NCBI RefSeq assembly: GCF_023502425.1
Contig: NZ_JAMFMA010000001.1
Location: 620,001 to 684,000, forward strand
Reading direction: 5' to 3'
DNA: 64,000 bases
Source: Flagellimonas spongiicola
GTDB lineage: Bacteria > Bacteroidota > Bacteroidia > Flavobacteriales > Flavobacteriaceae
Positions 25,030 through 34,259 of the stretch are shown here, one piece after another (the first letter of the stretch is position 1; every line of letters begins with the position of its first letter). A program made the position numbers and the translations under genes. The notes under the pieces are model-generated. The model was not told the DNA's origin and ran no database searches. It saw nothing but the letters and a program-made list of their open reading frames with translations.

Positions 25030-28000
25030 CTACTTACCCTGATGTTCCAAAACCCAATCTCGGGCATTCACAAACGCTTGGAGCCATGGTGATACGTCGT
25101 CATTTCTATCCTTTGGATAGTGTGCCCAGTTCCAGGGGAAGGTAGATCGTTCAATATGCGGCATGGTCACCAAATGCCTCCCGGTTGTATCGCACAGCAT
25201 GGCCGTATTAAAATCACTTCCATTGGGATTTGCAGGATAACCCTCATAACCATATTTGGCCACCATATTATAATCCTCTTCCGTTTGGGTCAAATCAAAT
25301 TTTCCTTCACCATGTGATATCCAAACACCCAATGTAGTGCCGGCCATATTGCCAAGCATCACAGAATTGTTTTCCTGAATTTTCACAGAAGTAAAACTAC
25401 TTTCGTGTTTACCCGAATCGTTGTAGGTCATCTTTCCGTGTTCTTTATGCTCTGGATTAATCAAATCCAACTCCATGAACAATTGACAACCATTGCATAT
25501 TCCAACAGATAAGGTATCCGGTCTTTCAAAGAAATTTTTGATGACTTTGTTGGCTTTTTCATTGTATTTGATAGCTCCTGCCCATCCTTTCGCACTTCCT
25601 AACACATCCGAGTTGGAAAATCCACCAACAGCTCCTAAGAATTGTACGTCTTCCAAAGTTTCACGACCACTAATCAAATCGGTCATGTGAACGTCCTTTA
25701 CATCAAAACCGGCCAAGTACATGGCATTTGCCATTTCACGCTCCGAATTACTTCCTTTTTCCCTTAAGATAGCAGCAATCGGTCGCTTCCCTTCCGATTT
25801 ATTTCTTTCCGGTAGATTTCCATTGAATTCTTCAGGAAACTGGTATTGAAGCGCCTGTTCCTTGTAATTTTCATATCGGTCCTTTGCCAAACCATTTGAA
25901 GTTTGCTTGTCATCCAATAAATAGGAGGTTTTATACCATGTGTCTCTAAGTGAATCCACATTAAGACCTATTTCCACGCCATTATTTTTTAGGAGCAATG
26001 TACTTTCGGAAACGACTTTACCGATATTAATGTAATTGATACCTGCTTTGTCCATTAGTTCAACAGCACTATTGTCCCTTACTTGAATCACTATCCCAAT
26101 ATTTTCGGCGAAAAGTAGTTTGATAATGTCTGATTCGCCAACAGCTGTCAAATCCAAAGTTGCGCCCAAATCGCGATCCGCGAAGCACATTTCCAATAGT
26201 GTTGTAATCAATCCACCCGACCCAACATCATGACCCGCCAAAACAAGGTCTTTTTTGATTAACTGTTGTAGGGTATTAAAAACGGAAGTGACATAGTCAG
26301 CATCCAAGACTGTTGGTGCAGCGCTACCGATTTCATTCTGGGTTTGTGCAAATGATGACCCTCCCAATTTGTGCTGGTCTTGCGAGATATTGATATAGTA
26401 AATATCCCCGCCATCCTTTTGGAATACGGGTTCCACAATTTTAGTGATATCATCACAATTGGCGGCCGCCGAGATGATCACTGTTCCAGGAGATAAGACC
26501 TCACCATCTTTATACTTCTGCTTCATGGAAAGCGAGTCCTTTCCAGTGGGTACGTTAATGCCTAAAGCAATAGCGAAGTCCGAAACAGCTTGGACCGCCT
26601 CATATAATCTAGCATCTTCCCCTTCATTTTTACAAGGCCACATCCAGTTGGCGGAAAGTGAAACCGATTTCAAACCATCTTTCAATGGTGCCCAGACAAC
26701 ATTCGTCAAGGCTTCGGCAATACTATTTCTGCTGCCTGCCACGGGGTCTATCAACGCAGAAATAGGAGAGTGTCCAATACTTGTAGCTATGCCTTCCTTT
26801 CCTTTAAAATCCAGTGCCATTACACCGCAATTGTTCAACGGTAACTGTAATGGACCGGCACATTGTTGTTTGGCCACACGACCACCCACACAACGGTCAA
26901 CTTTGTTGGTTAACCAATCTTTACAAGCCACAGCTTCAAGTTGAAGCACCTGTTCCAGATAGTCATGGAAATGCTCCAATGCATACGGTACTTGGGGATA
27001 AGAACGGTTGATTTTAGTATCTTTTAGTATAGTTTTCGGAGAGCTTCCGAACATATCCGAAAGTTCCAAATCCATAGGCTTTTCTCCGGTTTTTTCCGAA
27101 GCAAAGGTGAATCGGTGATTACCGGTTACCTCTCCAACATTATAAAGGGGAGATCGTTCCCTCAACGCTATTCGTTCCAAAAGTCCTAGGTCGTTTTCCC
27201 CAATGACCAATCCCATTCGCTCTTGAGATTCATTTCCAATCAACTCTTTAGCAGAAAGGGTAGGGTCTCCTACAGGAAGGGCATCGGTATTGATTTTTCC
27301 GCCTGTTTCTTCTACCAATTCAGACAGACAGTTCAAATGCCCACCAGCGCCATGATCATGTATGGATACAATAGGGTTTTCATGGCTTTCCACCATGCCC
27401 CGAATAGCATTGGAAGCGCGTTTTTGCATTTCTGGATTGGATCGTTGCACCGCATTGAGCTCGATGGCGGAACTGAATTCACCAGTATCTGCACTGGACA
27501 CGGCAGCACCACCCATACCAATACGATAATTATCCCCACCTAAAATAACAATACGGTCATTTTTATTCGGAGTATCCTTTAAAGCTTGTTCGTTTTTCCC
27601 ATAGCCAATACCACCGGCCAACATGATTACCTTATCAAATCCTAATTTTCTTACTTCTTCTTGATGCTCAAACGTTAATACAGAACCAGCAATCAAGGGC
27701 TGCCCAAATTTGTTTCCAAAATCTGATGCGCCATTGGAAGCCTTGATTAAAATATCCATAGGAGTTTGATACAGCCAATCCCGTTCTTCCATACCTTCTT
27801 CCCAAAGTCGGTTTTCTTCCAATCGCGAGTAGGAGGTCATATAAACAGCCGTACCAGCCAAGGGCAGAGATCCCTTACCACCCGCCAAGCGATCACGGAT
27901 TTCACCTCCTGAGCCTGTGGCAGCGCCGTTGAAAGGTTCCACAGTAGTGGGGAAGTTGTGGGTTTCCGCCTTTAGGGATAACACGGATTCAAATTCCGAT

Positions 28001-28704
28001 TCTTTATAAAAATCAGGTTTGTCAGCTGTTTTCGGCGCAAATTGTATCGCTTTTGGTCCTTTGATGAACGCAACATTATCCTTGTAAGCGGAAACAATAT
28101 CGTTGGGGTTTTCCTGTGAGGTTTTTTTAATGAGTTTAAAAAGGGAACTGGGTTGTTCCTCACCATCGATTACAAAGGTGCCATTGAATATTTTATGTCT
28201 GCAATGTTCAGAATTGACTTGACTAAATCCAAACACCTCCGAATCGGTTAGTTTCCGACCTATTTTTTTGGCGAGGTCCTCCAAATAACCTACTTCATCA
28301 TCGCTTAGGGCCAATCCTTCTTTTTGGTTGTATTCGGAAATATTAGCTATCTCCTTAATTGGTTCTGGAGTAATGGCAATGGTGAAAATACCTTGATTTA
28401 GTTGCCCATATTTTTGAAACAACATGGGGTCATAATCCTGAAATCCATCCGTTACACAATTGAATTCCTCAATTCGGATGATTCCGGAAATGCCCATATT
28501 TTGCGTTATTTCCGTGGCATTGGTACTCCATGGTGTAATCATGGCAGCCCTAGGACCAACAAAAAAGGCGTCAAGAGACGCCGCGTTTATCTTAGGTTGG
28601 TTGCCGAACAACCATGTGAGTTTTTGAATGTCTTGTGGAGTAATTTCTTGTTCAGTCTGGACGGCCAAAACTTTTTTGGTCTGGTCCCCAAAGAAATGAA
28701 TCAT
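25030..28704 (-). CDS. purL: Phosphoribosylformylglycinamidine synthase, single-chain
   Basis: From the ATG of MIHFFGDQTKKVLAVQTEQE the enzyme has 1224 residues, close to the size of large-type PurL. It combines the N-terminal linker domain (LTDSEVFGFSQVNSEHCRHKIFNG), two AIRS-type halves (FNGAATGSGGEIRDR, HDHGAGGHLNCL, LAGHDVGSGGL) and a C-terminal class I glutaminase with the nucleophile in GICNGCQLFMEL. It makes FGAM from FGAR, ATP and glutamine in purine synthesis. An in-frame start 38 codons upstream is unlikely because a -7 box falls inside that extension. The gene is monocistronic in this view. Confidence 0.96.
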   Translation of the reverse strand: MIHFFGDQTKKVLAVQTEQEITPQDIQKLTWLFGNQPKINAASLDAFFVGPRAAMITPWSTNATEITQNMGISGIIRIEEFNCVTDGFQDYDPMLFQKYGQLNQGIFTIAITPEPIKEIANISEYNQKEGLALSDDEVGYLEDLAKKIGRKLTDSEVFGFSQVNSEHCRHKIFNGTFVIDGEEQPSSLFKLIKKTSQENPNDIVSAYKDNVAFIKGPKAIQFAPKTADKPDFYKESEFESVLSLKAETHNFPTTVEPFNGAATGSGGEIRDRLAGGKGSLPLAGTAVYMTSYSRLEENRLWEEGMEERDWLYQTPMDILIKASNGASDFGNKFGQPLIAGSVLTFEHQEEVRKLGFDKVIMLAGGIGYGKNEQALKDTPNKNDRIVILGGDNYRIGMGGAAVSSADTGEFSSAIELNAVQRSNPEMQKRASNAIRGMVESHENPIVSIHDHGAGGHLNCLSELVEETGGKINTDALPVGDPTLSAKELIGNESQERMGLVIGENDLGLLERIALRERSPLYNVGEVTGNHRFTFASEKTGEKPMDLELSDMFGSSPKTILKDTKINRSYPQVPYALEHFHDYLEQVLQLEAVACKDWLTNKVDRCVGGRVAKQQCAGPLQLPLNNCGVMALDFKGKEGIATSIGHSPISALIDPVAGSRNSIAEALTNVVWAPLKDGLKSVSLSANWMWPCKNEGEDARLYEAVQAVSDFAIALGINVPTGKDSLSMKQKYKDGEVLSPGTVIISAAANCDDITKIVEPVFQKDGGDIYYINISQDQHKLGGSSFAQTQNEIGSAAPTVLDADYVTSVFNTLQQLIKKDLVLAGHDVGSGGLITTLLEMCFADRDLGATLDLTAVGESDIIKLLFAENIGIVIQVRDNSAVELMDKAGINYINIGKVVSESTLLLKNNGVEIGLNVDSLRDTWYKTSYLLDDKQTSNGLAKDRYENYKEQALQYQFPEEFNGNLPERNKSEGKRPIAAILREKGSNSEREMANAMYLAGFDVKDVHMTDLISGRETLEDVQFLGAVGGFSNSDVLGSAKGWAGAIKYNEKANKVIKNFFERPDTLSVGICNGCQLFMELDLINPEHKEHGKMTYNDSGKHESSFTSVKIQENNSVMLGNMAGTTLGVWISHGEGKFDLTQTEEDYNMVAKYGYEGYPANPNGSDFNTAMLCDTTGRHLVTMPHIERSTFPWNWAHYPKDRNDDVSPWLQAFVNARDWVLEHQGK

Positions 28705-28737
28705 ATCAGTATTGCAATTGAGCGGTTCAAGAAAGTG

Positions 28738-28745
28738 CAAATTTA
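28738..28745 (-). promoter_or_regulatory. Probable purL -7 box
   Basis: The minus strand reads TAAATTTG, matching the Bacteroidota -7 consensus TAnnTTTG, 34 bp before the purL ATG. The -33 region is weak. Its position supports the shorter purL start. Confidence 0.5.
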
Positions 28746-28872
28746 CACTTTTAAACAGGAAAAAATCGATTGGGAGGTAACAGTTTTTAACTGCAATTGT
28801 TGATAGGTTTAAATTCAAAAATTCAATAGTATGAACTAGGAATTTGAAGTTGCTCCTAACGCAAACTAAGGG

Positions 28873-31068
28873 TTACAACCTAAAATTATAACGCACCTTA
28901 AGTAATATTTGACGGTTTTGTAGTTCCCAAGGTTGCCCCATGGGGTTGAAGGAGTTGTTATTGAAAACCAAGAATACATCGCCTAAAGGCGAGAATATCC
29001 AATGCACGCGGATATTTTGTCCTAGGGTTCTGCTATCTGTATCGTATTGGAGGTAACTGTTCAATTGCAAATTGGAAGTTACATTGAAACGAACTCGGAG
29101 ACCTGCCAAAGTCTGGTCAAAATCCCCAAATGGCAATCGTCCCACATTTCGGATGCCATTGAACTCAAATCCCAAAAGTGCGCTAGGATTCCAATTAAGA
29201 CTTAATTCAAACTCGTCCAAAGTACCATCGTAAAAACTACCAAACCACCAAGTGGCTTGCCCGCTAAGTCTGCGTTTGGCAGCGAACTCGGCTTCTAGGC
29301 GGTACCGCATAAAGTGGTATTCGCCTTCCGGGATGGTAACATTATCCGCAATTTCAAATGGGACCAAAATATTCTCGCCAACAGGGCGCACGTTCGCTTC
29401 TACACGGTCACCACTCTCCAGTCGCCAGTTAATTGGAGCGGTAAAAACACTATAGGATTGCCATGGTCCTGATAAATTTTCAATGTAGGTCACAAAAAAT
29501 TGGTGGAACATTTGTCTTAGCCAAGGTAGCTGAGGCCTAGGTGCGAAGGTTGCGCCTACACGCGAAAAATGTACGCCTCTCCGCGGTACAAAACCTAAAG
29601 ATGGGTCAAATTCCTCGCCAATTCTGGCATATGTTGCAGCGATATCCCACCGGTCATTGGGATAATCCACTTTAAAACCAATTGCTGAACGATCTTCTGT
29701 CAAATCAGCTCGATTTGTCACCATAGCCCATGCGCCTACCAAAAAATTCTTGTCGCCATTGAAGCTCGTGGTCTGATACGTGAAATCCGCACCCGTCATC
29801 CAGCTGTTTTCCCGGCCCAAAGGATCCCCTGAAGATGCTATTAGGCCAACAGAACTTTCTTTCAAAACATTTCTTCGTAGCCGGATAACACCCATATTGG
29901 TTGGATCATATGGTTGCCCATCAAGTTGATAAGAATCGGTTCTGATACCGAGACCGCCAAAGGCAGTTTTCCCGATTCGGCCATTGAGTTTGGTACCAAG
30001 AATGATTGGAATCTGTGTATCGCCCCGCAGTCCGATTCTTCGACTAAAGAATGGAATAACGGTGCTTCTTCCGGTCCCAAAACCAAACTCGAAAATGTCA
30101 GAACCCTCAAGGAAAAAGGTTCTTTTTTCTGGGAAAAATAATGGGAAGCGAGTTAAATTGGTCTGACGGGTATCCACCTCGGTTTCTGCAAAATCGGTGT
30201 TTACGGTAAAAGTCGCCAAAACATTTGGGCCAATACGCTGATTGACATCCAAGCTAACATCCGGGTCAAAAACAGTGCTGCCATCCGCACCAATTTTATT
30301 CAGTTCTCCAACAAGTGATGGTCGTACATTAAGGCCCAACCCATAATTAAAATCGGGAAGACCGGTGACCAATCCCGCACGACTTGTTTGGATTAACCAC
30401 TGATCTCGTTTGACGTTGGCCCATCGGATTGTTTCTTGATTGCGCTGTATGCGGCGTTCAATATTGAAACCCCACTCGTGCAGTCCTTTTTTAAACGATA
30501 TGCTTTGAATCGGAATCACTAGCTCTGCTGACCATCCCTCTGCCGTAATTTGTGTTTTGGCATCCCATACGGCATCCCAGTCCGCATTTTCATCCTCTCC
30601 ACGGTCCGATACAAGTGCATCGTATCTGGCAGCTAATGAATTTACCGCGAAAATGTAACCAGATTGCCCATCCAAAAAGGGGTCAATAACCAGTTTTACG
30701 TGATCTTCCTCGGAAACATCTGCATCCCTAATCTTTGAAAATCGAATAATTCCTTCGGTGTCCGTGTCATAACAAACAATTCCGATGTAAACCATTTTTG
30801 AATCGGTCAATACTTGTACCGTTGTTCGTTGTGAAGGTTCGCCACCCTCTTCCGGAACGGTGGTTTTAAATGTATCCAAAACAGGCGCGTTGGCCCAATC
30901 AGGTTCGTCTAAAATACCATCCAGTAGCATTCGCTCGGTGATTCGTCCTGATTCAAAGGAAGGTCTTTCTGTCATTTGTGCCCAGCAAAAGCTATTGGCC
31001 AATAAACAAATAACAATGGATATTTTAAATAGGTTGACGGTCAACGGTTTTGTCAAATGGAGAATCAA
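28873..31068 (-). CDS. DUF5916 family exported protein with CBM9-like N-terminus and C-terminal barrel
   Basis: The 731-residue protein has a signal peptide (LFKISIVICLLANSFCWAQ). A CBM9-like domain follows (about 35-210, with LLDGILDEPDWANAPV and WDAKTQITAEGWSAELVIPIQSISF), then a DUF5916 beta-barrel of about 500 residues (RFPLFFPEKRTFFLEGSDIFEFG, PFFSRRIGL) ending in ILLKVRYNFRL with terminal aromatic strands. It is probably in the outer membrane; substrate and function are unknown. No ATG lies between the upstream stop and the mature part, so translation probably begins at TTG (31068, 31056 or 31044). Confidence 0.85.
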   Translation of the reverse strand: MILHLTKPLTVNLFKISIVICLLANSFCWAQMTERPSFESGRITERMLLDGILDEPDWANAPVLDTFKTTVPEEGGEPSQRTTVQVLTDSKMVYIGIVCYDTDTEGIIRFSKIRDADVSEEDHVKLVIDPFLDGQSGYIFAVNSLAARYDALVSDRGEDENADWDAVWDAKTQITAEGWSAELVIPIQSISFKKGLHEWGFNIERRIQRNQETIRWANVKRDQWLIQTSRAGLVTGLPDFNYGLGLNVRPSLVGELNKIGADGSTVFDPDVSLDVNQRIGPNVLATFTVNTDFAETEVDTRQTNLTRFPLFFPEKRTFFLEGSDIFEFGFGTGRSTVIPFFSRRIGLRGDTQIPIILGTKLNGRIGKTAFGGLGIRTDSYQLDGQPYDPTNMGVIRLRRNVLKESSVGLIASSGDPLGRENSWMTGADFTYQTTSFNGDKNFLVGAWAMVTNRADLTEDRSAIGFKVDYPNDRWDIAATYARIGEEFDPSLGFVPRRGVHFSRVGATFAPRPQLPWLRQMFHQFFVTYIENLSGPWQSYSVFTAPINWRLESGDRVEANVRPVGENILVPFEIADNVTIPEGEYHFMRYRLEAEFAAKRRLSGQATWWFGSFYDGTLDEFELSLNWNPSALLGFEFNGIRNVGRLPFGDFDQTLAGLRVRFNVTSNLQLNSYLQYDTDSRTLGQNIRVHWIFSPLGDVFLVFNNNSFNPMGQPWELQNRQILLKVRYNFRL

Positions 31069-31145
31069 GGTTTAAGAATAACAAAATCGATTTATCCAAA
31101 TGTAAGCTATTGTTCGTTTAGTCTGATTCTTAATTAAAAATAGAA

Positions 31146-31170
31146 AGAAAAAAGCCCCAAAATTGGGGCT
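31146..31170 (-). terminator. Intrinsic terminator after the SDR gene
   Basis: On the minus strand AGCCCCAA-TT-TTGGGGCT forms an 8-bp stem followed by T6. It lies 25 bp downstream of the SDR stop codon. Confidence 0.8.
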
Positions 31171-31194
31171 GTCAAATCCAAAAACGGAAAATGA

Positions 31195-31956
31195 CTATAA
31201 CAACATTCCCCCGGAGGCTTCAATACGTTCTCCATTTACCCAATAGGCGTCATTGGTACAAAGAAATGCCACGATACTACCTATGTCATCGCTTTCACCT
31301 ACGCGTCCTAATGCTGTTAAACTGGAAATGTAATCGACTACCCCTTGCGCTTGATCAAATCTTTCCTTGTTGAAATCGGTATAAATAGCTCCAGGTGCCA
31401 CGGTATTTGCTCGAATTTTTCGAGCACCAAGTTCTTTGGCCAGGTAGCGTGTAAAAACTTCAATAGCCCCTTTCATGCACGCATAAGCTGCGTAACCTGG
31501 GAATGAAAACCGTGCAAGACCACTGGAGATGTTTACAATTCCACCTTCGTCGTTTAAAGTGTCCAGCAAGCCTTGCGTTAAAAAGTAGACGCCCTTGAAA
31601 TGTACATTGACAAGTGCATCAAAATCCTCTTCAGAAGTCTCTGCGATGGAAGCGTTAAGGCCAAAACCAGCGTTATTGATCAAGTAATCAATTTTTTCAA
31701 CTTCCCAAGTTTGCTTTAAGCGTTCTTGAAGTTGTTCTCTAAAGGTGGGAAAGGAAGCTATAGCTGTGGTATCCAATTTCAAAGCAATTCCACGCCCTCC
31801 TTGTTCTTGGATTTGCCCAAGTGTCTCCTGTGCGGCAGATTCATTGCTATTATAGGTTATGACTATGTCAAATCCTTTGTTGGCCAGCTTCACGGCCATA
31901 TTGCGACCCAGTCCTCGGCTACCTCCGGTAACCAATGCGATTTTTCTTTTGCTCAT
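31195..31956 (-). CDS. Short-chain dehydrogenase/reductase
   Basis: The ATG giving MSKRKIALVTGGSRGLGRNM is chosen; a TTG ten codons upstream is less likely. The 253-residue protein has the cofactor motif TGGSRGLG, the NNAG segment (INNAGFG), the catalytic Ser (NISSGLA) and YACMK as the YxxxK pair, plus NTVAPGAIYTDF. It is a classical SDR, probably NADP-dependent given the basic residue after the Gly motif. The substrate is unknown. It sits 86 bp downstream of an AraC-type regulator on the same strand, which may control it. Confidence 0.92.
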   Translation of the reverse strand: MSKRKIALVTGGSRGLGRNMAVKLANKGFDIVITYNSNESAAQETLGQIQEQGGRGIALKLDTTAIASFPTFREQLQERLKQTWEVEKIDYLINNAGFGLNASIAETSEEDFDALVNVHFKGVYFLTQGLLDTLNDEGGIVNISSGLARFSFPGYAAYACMKGAIEVFTRYLAKELGARKIRANTVAPGAIYTDFNKERFDQAQGVVDYISSLTALGRVGESDDIGSIVAFLCTNDAYWVNGERIEASGGMLL

Positions 31957-32042
31957 CGTATTCGTTTTAGTGAGTGAATACGGCAAAGATCATTTTATGG
32001 CTGTTACTGGAAATGTGAATTAGAAACGATTTGTTGTAAAAT

Positions 32043-32951
32043 TCAAACAATTTCAAGTTTGCGATAGGAGTTGGGCGAATACCCGGTCTGCTTTTTAAAA
32101 AAATTGGAGAAATGCGCTGGTTCCTCAAAAGCCAGTACATGCGATATCTCGGCAATGTTCCAGGTCGTATGTTTTATTAGGATTTTTGCTTCCTGGGCAA
32201 TTCGTTCAGAAATAATTTGACTGGTATTTTTAAGCAGGCATTCTTTTAGTGCCCGATTTAAATGATTTACATGAATGCCCAATTGATCGGCAAAGCTGGA
32301 TGGCGATTTGAGTTTTAGTCGTTGCATAGGGCTTTCCATAGGGAATTGGCGTTCCAAAAGATCCATAAATAGTCCAGATATCCGCTCAGAAGCATTGGAA
32401 CTTATCAAGGTTTCATGCCGAGCTGGTTCCAATTTCATAGCAGTATGGATCAATTCAAAAACCAAATTGCGCAGCACATCATACTTAAAGGTGTAATCTG
32501 AGTTTATCTCTGAGAACATCCGTTCATAAATAGGTGTTATGGTAGCCATTTGTTCTTCTGTTAACAAGAACACCGGGTTGCTATTGGGCTGGAAGACTGG
32601 ATACTGGGTTAAGTCCCCAAATTGATGGAAAAACGTATCAGTGAATACACAGAAAAAACCCGTTAATTGCTCATCAATCCGTTCCCAGTTGTATGGAATC
32701 TGGGGATTGGAAAAAACCAAAACCTGAGCATTCACGTTCACGATTTTATCCGCGTAGTGCACTTTACTCTTTCCTTTCACCAGGCTTATCTTAAAATAAT
32801 CCCTTCGATTAAATGGCATGGCCTTAGGTTTGGGGCCAGCAAACTCATCCAATTTGAACACATTGAAATGACCTATTCCAGTACGAACACTTTCAGGGAT
32901 GTAAGTGTTGGTTTTTTTGTAGAAATCCTCCAGTGAAACACGTTTGTCCAT
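32043..32951 (-). CDS. AraC family transcriptional regulator
   Basis: The 302-residue protein has an N-terminal cupin-like sensing domain (about 1-180) and a C-terminal double helix-turn-helix (about 210-300: FADQLGIHVNHLNRALKECLLKNTSQIISERIAQEAKILI and WNIAEISHVLAFEEPAHFSNFFKKQTGYSPNSYRK). The second HTH matches the AraC signature closely. It probably regulates the SDR gene downstream on the same strand. A TAACTTTG -7-like element begins only 5 bp upstream of the ATG, so the transcript would be leaderless or nearly so if that box is used. Confidence 0.9.
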   Translation of the reverse strand: MDKRVSLEDFYKKTNTYIPESVRTGIGHFNVFKLDEFAGPKPKAMPFNRRDYFKISLVKGKSKVHYADKIVNVNAQVLVFSNPQIPYNWERIDEQLTGFFCVFTDTFFHQFGDLTQYPVFQPNSNPVFLLTEEQMATITPIYERMFSEINSDYTFKYDVLRNLVFELIHTAMKLEPARHETLISSNASERISGLFMDLLERQFPMESPMQRLKLKSPSSFADQLGIHVNHLNRALKECLLKNTSQIISERIAQEAKILIKHTTWNIAEISHVLAFEEPAHFSNFFKKQTGYSPNSYRKLEIV

Positions 32952-32955
32952 GTTT

Positions 32956-32963
32956 CAAAGTTA
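32956..32963 (-). promoter_or_regulatory. Possible -7 box of the AraC-type gene
   Basis: TAACTTTG on the minus strand matches TAnnTTTG, but it is 5 bp from the start codon and no -33 TTG is at the right distance. Use of this box would give a near-leaderless mRNA. Confidence 0.3.
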
Positions 32964-32994
32964 TAGAAATCAAATAACAAGTATGGACGAACAG

Positions 32995-34206
32995 TTATTG
33001 TTTTTGAAGCAAGGCCATGTAAAATCCGTCGTAACCACTCTTGGAAGCGTATACTTTGTTTTCCTTGATCAAGGAAAATTCGGTTCCTGCTTCCGTGGCC
33101 AAAAACTGATTTACCTGTTCGCTGTTTTCCTGGGGTAGTACGGAACAGGTAGCATAGACCATCTGCCCACCTTTTTTGAGTATTTTACTGTAATTCTGCA
33201 AGATTTCCTGCTGTACGCCCATGATTCTATCGATGAATTCGGGTACCAGTTTCCATTTTGAGTCAGGATTTCTGCGAAGTACACCAAGCCCGGAACATGG
33301 GGCATCCAGTAACAAACGATCTGCGCTGTTGTGAAGCTTTTTGATGGTTTTATTGGATTCTATGACACGAGTTTCAACATTGTGCACCCCATTTCGTCGT
33401 GCGCGGACCTTGAGTTTCTTAAGTTTACTTTCGTAAATATCCAATGCAATCAATTGACCCTTATTCTGCATTTGGGCCGCCAAATGAAGGGTTTTTCCCC
33501 CAGCACCGGCACAAGCATCCACAACACGTTGTCCTGGTTTTACATCCAAATAGGGTGCAACCAATTGGGAAGAAGCATCTTGTACTTCAAATAGACCATC
33601 CTTAAAACTCTCTGTGGTGAATACGTTTTTACGTTCTTTGAGTTTTAAAGCGTACGGATAATCCGGAATGGTTTCTGTTTCAATCTCATGCTCTTGCAGT
33701 GCGGTACCCAGACCTTCTCTTTGGATTTTAAGTGTATTGGTGCGGAGGATTACTTCCGCTTGTTTGTTCAATGCTGCAATCTCTTTTGTCCAAAGTTTAT
33801 CCCCCAAGGATTTCTCGCCAAGTTGGTCCATCCAATCGGGAATGGATTCCCTATACTTCCGAATTTTGGATAATTCATCAAACCTACCTTTAATGCGGCG
33901 CTCAGGGGTGCCTTCCAACTGTTTCCAATCTGGAATTCGGATACCTTTCAATACACACCAAACCGCAAACAAACGGAACAGATGAGGCCTAGTATAGGGT
34001 TCCTTTACCTCTGCGATTTCAGCATATAGTCGTTTCCATCGAACGATATCATAGGTGGTTTCTGCTATAAATCCACGGTCCCTTGCGCCCCAACGTTTGT
34101 CATAGCGCAATACTTTTTCAATGACTTTATCGGCATATTCGTTTTCATTGAAAATCAAATTCAAGGCATCAATTACTGCAAAAACAAGGTTTCTATGTAG
34201 GCGCAT
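32995..34206 (-). CDS. RsmB/NOP-type rRNA (cytosine-5) methyltransferase
   Basis: The 403-residue protein has a NusB-like or RsmB N-terminal helical region followed by a Rossmann methyltransferase. Seen are the SAM-binding motif VVDACAGAGGKTLHLAAQM, motif IV LLDAPCSGLGVLRRNPDSKW with the conserved PC, and motif VI MVYATCSVLPQENSEQV with the TCS catalytic Cys. These two Cys residues mark RNA m5C methyltransferases. The likely substrate is 16S rRNA, but the exact base is not readable. ATG is chosen over a TTG one codon before it; a TACCTTTG -7 box lies 19 bp upstream. Confidence 0.92.
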   Translation of the reverse strand: MRLHRNLVFAVIDALNLIFNENEYADKVIEKVLRYDKRWGARDRGFIAETTYDIVRWKRLYAEIAEVKEPYTRPHLFRLFAVWCVLKGIRIPDWKQLEGTPERRIKGRFDELSKIRKYRESIPDWMDQLGEKSLGDKLWTKEIAALNKQAEVILRTNTLKIQREGLGTALQEHEIETETIPDYPYALKLKERKNVFTTESFKDGLFEVQDASSQLVAPYLDVKPGQRVVDACAGAGGKTLHLAAQMQNKGQLIALDIYESKLKKLKVRARRNGVHNVETRVIESNKTIKKLHNSADRLLLDAPCSGLGVLRRNPDSKWKLVPEFIDRIMGVQQEILQNYSKILKKGGQMVYATCSVLPQENSEQVNQFLATEAGTEFSLIKENKVYASKSGYDGFYMALLQKQ

Positions 34207-34224
34207 CAAATTATTTTAAGCATG

Positions 34225-34232
34225 CAAAGGTA
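34225..34232 (-). promoter_or_regulatory. Probable -7 box of the rRNA methyltransferase gene
   Basis: TACCTTTG on the minus strand fits TAnnTTTG and lies 19 bp before the ATG. The -33 element is poor. Confidence 0.45.
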
Positions 34233-34259
34233 TGGTTTCTAAAAGGATTACCTGTAGTT

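Noticed and set aside
26444-26944. A 166-codon open frame opposite purL
   Set aside because: It is antisense to a strongly conserved enzyme and has low-complexity Ser/Pro content typical of a shadow frame.
28705-28818. 38-codon N-terminal extension of PurL
   Set aside because: A -7 box lies inside it and the standard PurL start (MIHFFGDQ) is downstream.
28705-28872. Purine riboswitch upstream of purL
   Set aside because: I see no three-way junction or conserved purine-aptamer core; only a -7 box is visible.
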